The notes under the pieces are model-generated. The model had not been told where the DNA came from. It was given only the letters and a program-made list of their open reading frames with translations, and ran no database searches. Shown here in pieces: positions 43,188 to 48,383 of a stretch of 48,383 nucleotides of DNA; within the stretch, counting starts at the first letter, position 1, and each line of letters starts with the position of its first letter. The translations under genes were made by a program, and so were the position numbers. This DNA comes from Candidatus Bathyarchaeota archaeon (GTDB taxonomy: Archaea; Thermoproteota; Bathyarchaeia; TCS64): contig WJJC01000068.1 of assembly GCA_014729945.1 (NCBI GenBank), positions 1 to 48,383 on the forward strand, written 5' to 3'.

Positions 43188-43268
43188 TAAAGAGATGGAC
43201 AGGTTGAGGTTAGAGTGTCCGGGTAGTTTATCATAAGGTTTAGAAAAGGTGGTAAATGTTGTTCATCT

Positions 43269-43751
43269 ATGGAGTCTGTTGATACGGGTAGAGTGTGTTT
43301 TAACCCTGAAGGATTCAAGGCCTTTTTGATTACACTTCAGGACACTTATAAGAGCGCTGGAAGCGCAATGATTTTCCAGATGAGTCAAAGATATGCTGAA
43401 TACCTGATCTCTGAGCTTTATCCTCTTGAAGAAGATGAATACGAGGATCTTTTGGAGGCGATAGATAAACGGTTCAGGCATCTCAGGAACCTTGGTTGGG
43501 GTGAGTTCAAGGTTACACGCTATGACCATGAGGAAGGGGTAGTAATGGTTCAGGGTAAGATTGGTTTTTCTAGCCTTAGCTGTGGGGAGAAAGATGATGC
43601 TATGTGTCTTTTCATAAAAGGCGGATTGGTGGGAGGGGTTGGCTCGATCTTGAACAAGGATTTCGAGATTCATTTGGAGGACTGTGTGGAGAATGAAGAC
43701 AGGATTGAGTGCCTTTTCAAGTTAAAAACAGATAACCTTAGTTCAATTTAA
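43269..43751 (+). CDS. V4R-domain-like protein
   Basis: 160 residues. The order of features matches the 4-vinyl-reductase-like (V4R) domain: an N-terminal helix AGSAMIFQMSQRYAEYLI, the strand GWGEFKVTRYDHEEGVVMVQ, then CLFIKGGLVGGVGSILNKDFEIHLEDCVEN and the terminal ECLFKLK. Such domains bind small hydrophobic ligands or metals and often sit in sensors or in bacteriochlorophyll and hydrocarbon pathways. Here it is a stand-alone domain without a partner. It starts at ATG 43269, 81 bp after the CAP gene. Confidence 0.6.
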   Translation: MESVDTGRVCFNPEGFKAFLITLQDTYKSAGSAMIFQMSQRYAEYLISELYPLEEDEYEDLLEAIDKRFRHLRNLGWGEFKVTRYDHEEGVVMVQGKIGFSSLSCGEKDDAMCLFIKGGLVGGVGSILNKDFEIHLEDCVENEDRIECLFKLKTDNLSSI

Positions 43752-44366
43752 CACAGACTTTACGTGTTATTTCTAATAATATTCTTTACCTGTTTCTGTT
43801 TTCCATTAGCCGCTCTAAGTCGTCAGGGGTATCCCTATTTCCTCTATGATATCAACCCATTACAGGACAACTTGGCTCGATATATTGGATAATTGTTGAG
43901 TCGCTGGAGTTGATGCCTTCACGATTAGGTAAATACTTTGGAATAGAAGGACCAGCAAACTCATGGAGCACAACGAGACCCCTACATATAAACCCTTAGA
44001 CATTTTAAGCTAATATCTCATATATGTAGAATATGTAGAGTAAAAGAGATGTAGAAACTATATAAAACCCTTAACCCTTCTCCAAACACGGTCCCTGACA
44101 AAAAAATATGAACACATGGCATAGTTGAAGACTATCCCAGGGATACCAGCAGACCCTAGCTGAATTAGAAAACCTATCAGGGGAACAAAGCGTATAAAAT
44201 GTTTCAACCAGGCATGTTGAACATAATTACTATACTATGCTGAGTTTAACACACTGTTGACAGCATACATTAACCTGCTTCACATCTCCATGACGAAAAA
44301 AACTCCTTTTTTCAACATAAAAACCTATATTTTATATGGCAATAAAAGGCTGTGTAGCTGATTCTT
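43752..44366. other. 615-bp spacer with coding-like remnants and GTAGA repeats
   Basis: No full gene is seen. About 43853-43999 (+) a frame without start reads GKYFGIEGPANSWSTTRPLH before TAG, and about 44125-44199 another reads RLSQGYQQTLAELENLSGEQ before TAA; both look like scraps of decayed genes. GTAGA repeats lie at 44026-44055. A strong TATA-like CCTATATTTTATATGG at 44324-44339 precedes the MFS gene. Confidence 0.4.
44324..44339 (+). promoter_or_regulatory. Putative TATA box of the MFS gene at 44367
   Basis: CCTATATTTTATATGG is an AT-rich near-palindrome centred about 35 nt before the TTG start. Transcription would begin roughly 10 nt before the start codon, giving a very short leader. 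Confidence 0.45.
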
Positions 44367-45563
44367 TTGAACGGAGAAGAAAAGACGGTAAAAAAAAGAC
44401 CATTAATGAACATGGGAATAATGGCCATGGTGGTCACCCACGCCCTCGTGCACGCTGCAGGGGGGATGCGCTCAACAATAATGCCTGAGATAAAAGAAGA
44501 CTTTCTATTAAACAATTTTCAAATTGGAGTAATCTCAGCAGTACCACCATTAAGCCAAGCAATATTCAGCATACCGGCAGGCTGGATAAGTGATAGATTT
44601 GGCGCTAAAAAGGTAATTGCAGGAAGCATATTGATGGCTGCTACAGGAGCATTGATCGCTGGTTTCAGCATTACGCCATGGATGTATGTGGTATCAGCCG
44701 TATTATTAACTCTCACTAGCACCTTCTACCATCCCCCGGCTCACAGCTACTCAGCTCGATCCGCTTCACCAGATGACAGATCTAAAGCCATGGGTTTCCT
44801 GAACGCCGGTGGAACCTTCGGTATAGCCATCGGGCCCCTAAGTGTATCGGTTCTTATAGGATTAGGTTTAGCTTGGAGACAAACCTACCAGTTCTGGGTC
44901 ATACCCATAATACTTGGACTAGTATTGTTATATCTAGTAAAAACCGATCCAAGTGCAGAGAGAAACGCAGTCCCTGACGAAGGCGCAGAGATTGACCCAG
45001 ATGAACCCACTAGTCTACTAACCCAGGAGTTCTTGCTCTATATCGCATCTCGTGGTGTTCGCATGTTCGGCTCATGGATGGTGTCCCCTTTCCTTAGCAT
45101 TTATCTCACAGAGGCTCGTGGATGGAGCGTTGTACAGGTGGGTTTAATGCTTGGAGTATCGGGTGTATTAGGTTTGGTTGCCTCTCCTCTCGGAGGTTTC
45201 CTTGCGTCTCGTTTAGGGGAGAAGCGGTGGGTAATACTTAGTCTAGGTATTGCCACTACCTTCTTTTTGGCGGCTTTCTTCGTTCCAGGTGTATATCCCT
45301 TTATGGCAATGTATCTCTTCTATCGCTTATTCGGGATAATGGCTATGCCAGGTCAGGCAAGTATTACTGCTAGGCTCTCTCCTCCTAGCCAGATCGGTAT
45401 GGGGTATGCACTTACATTCATGCCCAGCAGCGTCACAGGGGTTGTCGCCCCCATGGTAGGCGCATGGATAGCTGATTATTATGGATATCTACCTATCTTT
45501 ATCGTTGCTGCGGGGATAATGTATCTGGCCGTAATCCTATTTGGTTTAGCCGTCAAGGATTGA
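44367..45563 (+). CDS. Major facilitator superfamily transporter
   Basis: 398 residues from TTG 44367, about 12 membrane helices. Motif A is GWISDRFGAKKVIAGS and its second-half copy GGFLASRLGEKRWVIL; the segment STFYHPPAHSYSARSASPDDRSKAMGFLNAGGTFGIAIGP is typical of the fosmidomycin-resistance and sugar-efflux branches. The substrate is unknown. It is convergent with the MBL-fold gene, overlapping it by 18 bp. As in the MFS gene at 7375, the coding strand is A+C-rich at the start and G+T-richer in the second half. Confidence 0.88.
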   Translation: MNGEEKTVKKRPLMNMGIMAMVVTHALVHAAGGMRSTIMPEIKEDFLLNNFQIGVISAVPPLSQAIFSIPAGWISDRFGAKKVIAGSILMAATGALIAGFSITPWMYVVSAVLLTLTSTFYHPPAHSYSARSASPDDRSKAMGFLNAGGTFGIAIGPLSVSVLIGLGLAWRQTYQFWVIPIILGLVLLYLVKTDPSAERNAVPDEGAEIDPDEPTSLLTQEFLLYIASRGVRMFGSWMVSPFLSIYLTEARGWSVVQVGLMLGVSGVLGLVASPLGGFLASRLGEKRWVILSLGIATTFFLAAFFVPGVYPFMAMYLFYRLFGIMAMPGQASITARLSPPSQIGMGYALTFMPSSVTGVVAPMVGAWIADYYGYLPIFIVAAGIMYLAVILFGLAVKD

Positions 45564-46439
45564 CCAGTAGAGACGATTGTCTCTTATCTTTATATCCGCT
45601 TGTTTAGAATCGTAGAGATAACCTAGGTACGCCATTAGGGTCATGTGTATTAGATAATACTGCTGCACAACACTGAGGTCTATCCCATATTCAGCTCCAA
45701 GCTCTGACTGCACATCCTCCGTTGTCTTGGGGACATCCAATATTTTTTTGATATCTGTGAGGAGGGAGTACGTTGTCTCCATGTTTAGATCGATGAGCTC
45801 CGAGAGGTCATCTGTGGGCTTGGTGTGAGCAGGAACAAATAACCTGTGCTCCATATTCTTCAGTTTCTCCAAAGTTTTCAGATGATTACCAACATCCTGG
45901 ACCACCGGGATCTTGTATTTCTCGATAACTCTTCTAGAGAAAACTGTGTCCGCGCAGAATAGTATATCATCAATCTGTACGCCTACTTGATTGAAACTAT
46001 GACCCGGGAGAGGAATAACTTCTAACGCTAGTCCTATTATTGATAATTTTCCGGGCACCAGTATGTGGTCTACTGGGGACGCGTCGGCTAACACGAATTT
46101 ATTACGTAGATTGCTAATGGGGTTTGCTCCATGGAAGAGGTAGACTGGTTCCAGCAACGGATTCTGAATGATTCCCGACTCTAGACTCGGGGCATATACC
46201 TTGGTATCAGTGTTTCTGGTTAGGTATGCGTTGCCACCGAAGTGATCTGCATGGCTATGGGTGTTGATAATCGCCTTTAATTCAAGTTCTTCCTCTTCAA
46301 GGACGCGTAGGGTTTTCCGCCCATTATCCTTATCCAGCCCGGTATCTATCAGAACTGCTTCATGGTTGTTTGTGATTACACCCATGTTCACGCCGCCGAG
46401 GATATAGCCGACATTATCTGTTACTTTTTTAATCTTCAA
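45546..46439 (-). CDS. MBL-fold metallo-hydrolase
   Basis: 297 residues from TTG 46439. The metallo-beta-lactamase fold is shown by NHEAVLIDTGLDKDNG, the zinc motif NTHSHADHFGGNAYL, PLPGHSFNQVGVQ, FCADTVFS and FVPAHTKP, so both zinc sites are intact. The C-terminal 90 residues are helical, with a possible winged-helix arrangement (DVPKTTEDVQSELGAEYGIDLSVVQQYYLIHMTLMAYLGYL). This is close to the glyoxalase-II/LACTB2-like group. The substrate is unknown. Confidence 0.9.
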   Translation of the reverse strand: MKIKKVTDNVGYILGGVNMGVITNNHEAVLIDTGLDKDNGRKTLRVLEEEELELKAIINTHSHADHFGGNAYLTRNTDTKVYAPSLESGIIQNPLLEPVYLFHGANPISNLRNKFVLADASPVDHILVPGKLSIIGLALEVIPLPGHSFNQVGVQIDDILFCADTVFSRRVIEKYKIPVVQDVGNHLKTLEKLKNMEHRLFVPAHTKPTDDLSELIDLNMETTYSLLTDIKKILDVPKTTEDVQSELGAEYGIDLSVVQQYYLIHMTLMAYLGYLYDSKQADIKIRDNRLYWSILDG

Positions 46440-46464
46440 TAATCTTCACCGTATCTGTGAAAGG

Positions 46465-46761
46465 TTATTTGTGTCGATCTATGCGGTTCTTTTTCTGTTG
46501 CTTCTTGCGGTAAGCGTATTTTCGCGTGGTGTTGATCTTGCTTCGATGGAACCTGTATCTATCATCTGTCTCCTTGTCTATTATGCTGTAATAATCTGGG
46601 TAGCTAATGTCTTCTGAGTATAGCTGGGTTATGACTTCATTCAGTTCATTTCTTCTCTCATCTGTATGTGCAGATTCAAATTTTTCAGTGTATTGGGCAT
46701 AAGCGGCCTTGAACTTGAAATCCATATCCTCAAAACTCAGTTTTTTTACCGTTTCACTCAT
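46465..46761 (-). CDS. Hypothetical small protein with basic C-terminus
   Basis: 98 residues from ATG 46761; a TTG at 46779 would add six. The first part is acidic/aromatic (KKLSFEDMDFKFKAAYAQYTEKFESAHTDERRNELNEVI), the end strongly basic (KINTTRKYAYRKKQQKKNRIDRHK), suggesting a nucleic-acid-binding tail. No known family. It lies 25 bp upstream of the MBL gene on the same strand, so the two may be co-transcribed. Confidence 0.5.
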   Translation of the reverse strand: MSETVKKLSFEDMDFKFKAAYAQYTEKFESAHTDERRNELNEVITQLYSEDISYPDYYSIIDKETDDRYRFHRSKINTTRKYAYRKKQQKKNRIDRHK

Positions 46762-46803
46762 ACTCTTCAGTCCGAACAAGGAATATGAATCTCAACAACA
46801 TTT

Positions 46804-46893
46804 ATGGATTCTGTTTTTAGGGTGACTTTTCAGGAGAGGATGAGAGAGTTCCTTGAGCCGGGTTCTAGGGATAGGCTGTATTTGGTTAAGTAG
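46804..46893 (+). CDS. Possible 29-residue micro-ORF
   Basis: ATG 46804 to TAG 46893 encodes 29 residues (VTFQERMREFLEPGSRDRLY in the middle), protein-like and amphipathic. It lies between two - strand genes and overlaps the end of the GNAT gene by 8 bp. No family; may be a chance frame. Confidence 0.2.
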   Translation: MDSVFRVTFQERMREFLEPGSRDRLYLVK

Positions 46894-47455
46894 TTGAGTT
46901 CATAAAACGGTGATAGAGCTTTTTTAACCCAGGTAGGTCCAGTTTGTGTTTCATCGATATACCCATCCCTGCGTCTATACCCGTATATGTGAATCCAAGA
47001 TGTTCGTAGAACTCCCTGAGTCGTCTCCCCTTCTCATCCTGCTCCTCAGTGTAGAGAGTTATTATTTGATAGTTTAAATGATAACAATAGACCAATAAGA
47101 GAAGAATAAGCATTTTTCCTACGCTTTTTCCCTCTATCCTTGTAGCAACTTCATCTAGGAAAAAACAGTTTGGGTCTAACTCGTCATCGTAGCCATATAG
47201 GAATGCTATGGGTTCACCTTGTAACTGGACAATTAATATGATGAAGTTATTCCTCCTTGATTTCTCCACTAGGTTTTCTTTAGTACCCCATAGTTCAGCT
47301 CTGAAATTACTGTGATCGATTTCTGTGATCTTTGTTATATTTGAATCATCTAGTGTGGTTCTGAAAATGATGGAGGTAGTGTATCCGAGTTTTTCTGTTA
47401 GCCTTTCTTCTCCACGTTTTAATGCGTCTATAAATAGAGGGATTGTGTTCTGCAA
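46886..47455 (-). CDS. GNAT-family N-acetyltransferase
   Basis: 189 residues from TTG 47455. The GNAT core shows FIILIVQLQGEPIAFLYGYDD (strands 2-4), FFLDEVATRIEGKSVGKMLILLLLVYCYHL (motif A; the usual R/Q-x-x-G-x-G/A loop is R-I-E-G-K-S-V-G-K) and RRLREFYEHLGFTYTG (motif B). It transfers an acyl group from acetyl-CoA to an amine; the acceptor is unknown. It follows the ATP-grasp gene by 5 bp on the same strand, so both are in one operon and may modify the same product. Confidence 0.85.
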   Translation of the reverse strand: MQNTIPLFIDALKRGEERLTEKLGYTTSIIFRTTLDDSNITKITEIDHSNFRAELWGTKENLVEKSRRNNFIILIVQLQGEPIAFLYGYDDELDPNCFFLDEVATRIEGKSVGKMLILLLLVYCYHLNYQIITLYTEEQDEKGRRLREFYEHLGFTYTGIDAGMGISMKHKLDLPGLKKLYHRFMNSTT

Positions 47456-47460
47456 CTTAC

Positions 47461-48383
47461 CTAGACCAACCCATACCGCTTTAATGCAGCGGTTATTACT
47501 TCACGTACCATGTCGGGGTATTTCTTACCCGTAGCATACCACATCATGGGATAGAAGCTTAACTCGTCCCGCTTCACATCGTAGTCGATTCCTAGAAGGG
47601 TATTAACCTCCAAGAAGTATAGCTTATTCTTGTAATCTAAGCGGTAATCCATCCGAGCCCAGTCTTTACAATTTAAAGCTTTAAAGGACGCTTTTGCATG
47701 ACTTTCTAATCTCTGCCTTAGTTCGGGTTCTATGTTTGCGGGGCACCGGTAGTTACTGCTATCGTCAAATATGCTCTTGGCTTTCTGCCCCAGTACTTTG
47801 CCTAGTTCCTCTGGAAAGCTACTGAAATCTACTTCCAGTATCGGGAGAATTGTTGGTGTTTCAGCAGAACTGTAATTTCCCACGAATCCAACGCTGAACT
47901 CCCGGCCATCGATATACTTCTCTAGAAGGATTGGCTGCTTGTATATTTCATGCATAGTTCTGAGTTTAGTTCTAAGAGCATGTTCACTGTATACCACGTT
48001 ATCCCAGTTTATCCCAATACTGCTTCCCTCATGACTCGGTTTCAGGATGAGAGGGTACTCCAGATTATCTCTTATAGACTCTTCTGGGTCTTCAAGTACC
48101 TGAAAAGGAGCGGTCTTTAATCCATGGGATTCTAGAATAATCTTAGCTGTGGGTTTATCAAGACCGATGGCGTTAGCCATAACCCCGGAACCCACGTAAG
48201 GTATTCCTAACATTTCGCAGAAAGAGGGAACGTGACTCTCTCTGCTCTCCCCTCTTATCCCCTCGGCGCGGTTGAACACGATGTCTGGTCTAGTTTTTTT
48301 GAGGTTCTCATAGCAGTTTTCATCCGCCTCAATATGTATGTACTCCCAACCAGCTTTCTCTATTCCATGCATTACATGCATTA
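47461..48383 (-). CDS. ATP-grasp ligase, D-Ala-D-Ala-ligase-like, cut by the window edge
   Basis: At least 306 residues; the first ATG at 48381 lies two bases from the window end, and the usual N-terminal strand-loop (about 30-40 residues) is missing, so the gene surely starts outside. Motifs: VFNRAEGIRGESRESHVPSFCEMLGIPYVGSG, YPLILKPSHEGSSIGI with the ATP-binding lysine, LLEKYIDGREFSVGFVGN, WARMDYRLDYKNKLYFLEVNTLLGI with metal ligands. The family joins an amino acid carboxylate to an amine. Archaea have no classical peptidoglycan, so a different dipeptide or a secondary metabolite is the likely product. The coupled GNAT gene may act in the same pathway. Confidence 0.88.
   Translation of the reverse strand, partial: MHVMHGIEKAGWEYIHIEADENCYENLKKTRPDIVFNRAEGIRGESRESHVPSFCEMLGIPYVGSGVMANAIGLDKPTAKIILESHGLKTAPFQVLEDPEESIRDNLEYPLILKPSHEGSSIGINWDNVVYSEHALRTKLRTMHEIYKQPILLEKYIDGREFSVGFVGNYSSAETPTILPILEVDFSSFPEELGKVLGQKAKSIFDDSSNYRCPANIEPELRQRLESHAKASFKALNCKDWARMDYRLDYKNKLYFLEVNTLLGIDYDVKRDELSFYPMMWYATGKKYPDMVREVITAALKRYGLV

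Noticed and set aside
39540..43200. Integrated virus or transposon
   Set aside because: The block is AT-rich and contains damaged genes, but no integrase, transposase, terminal inverted repeats, structural phage gene or tRNA attachment site is visible.

Overview
The window looks archaeal. Winged-helix and PfkB genes of archaeal style, a V4R-like gene, many GTG/TTG starts, and several genes whose TATA-like box sits 20-30 nt before the start codon with little room for a Shine-Dalgarno leader all point that way. Base composition is moderate in GC, with one clearly AT-rich block at about 39.5-43.2 kb. A lineage near the Asgard or TACK archaea is possible, but that is inference; nothing here fixes the taxon.

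Layout. 0-6 kb: a DGQHR-domain gene cut by the window edge, a cyclophilin-like protein, and a MacB/FtsX-type ABC system split into a 927-residue permease on + and an ATPase plus short permease on -, meeting tail to tail. A 53-residue zinc-ribbon gene lies beside it. 6-14.4 kb: threonine dehydratase, two MFS transporters, two membrane-anchored type 1 periplasmic-binding proteins (PBP1), a decayed AlkD-type DNA alkylation repair pseudogene and a VOC protein. 14.8-17.4 kb: a tungsten-type aldehyde oxidoreductase operon (TIGR04076-like protein, four-cluster ferredoxin, AOR). 17.6-25.8 kb: a ten-gene aromatic amino acid operon on the - strand, in transcription order DAHP synthase, aroB, aroD, aroE, aroK, aroA, aroC, chorismate mutase, pheA, tyrA. 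It covers the whole route from erythrose-4-phosphate plus PEP to phenylpyruvate and 4-hydroxyphenylpyruvate, using a bacterial-type P-loop shikimate kinase. The leader before the first gene can fold into two hairpins.

26-39.2 kb: a YkgJ-type cysteine-cluster protein, a nucleoside hydrolase overlapping a PfkB kinase (nucleoside salvage), an Asp/Glu racemase-family protein, a cupin, a winged-helix regulator, a nitroreductase, an M81 peptidase, a two-TM protein, hypD overlapping an acylphosphatase, a large zinc metalloprotease without a signal peptide, a divergent LivH-like permease and an amidase. 39.2-43.8 kb is the accessory part: two small orphan ORFs, a cytosolic PBP1 domain fused to an AlbA_2 (Schlafen-type) domain, a coiled-coil gene that lacks a start codon, a CAP/SCP-domain gene split from its membrane anchor by a frame change, 9-bp tandem repeats, and a V4R-like protein. 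44.3-48.4 kb: an MFS transporter, an MBL-fold hydrolase, a small basic protein, a GNAT acetyltransferase and an ATP-grasp ligase running off the end.

The best candidate for something undescribed is the PBP1-AlbA_2 fusion (39946..41547). Its ligand-binding half is recognisably paralogous to the two anchored PBP1 proteins at 8990 and 10436, and a lone LivH-like membrane protein lies 2.2 kb upstream. Together they suggest a small-molecule sensing family derived from branched-chain amino acid transport, with no ABC ATPase of the LivG/LivF kind in the window.
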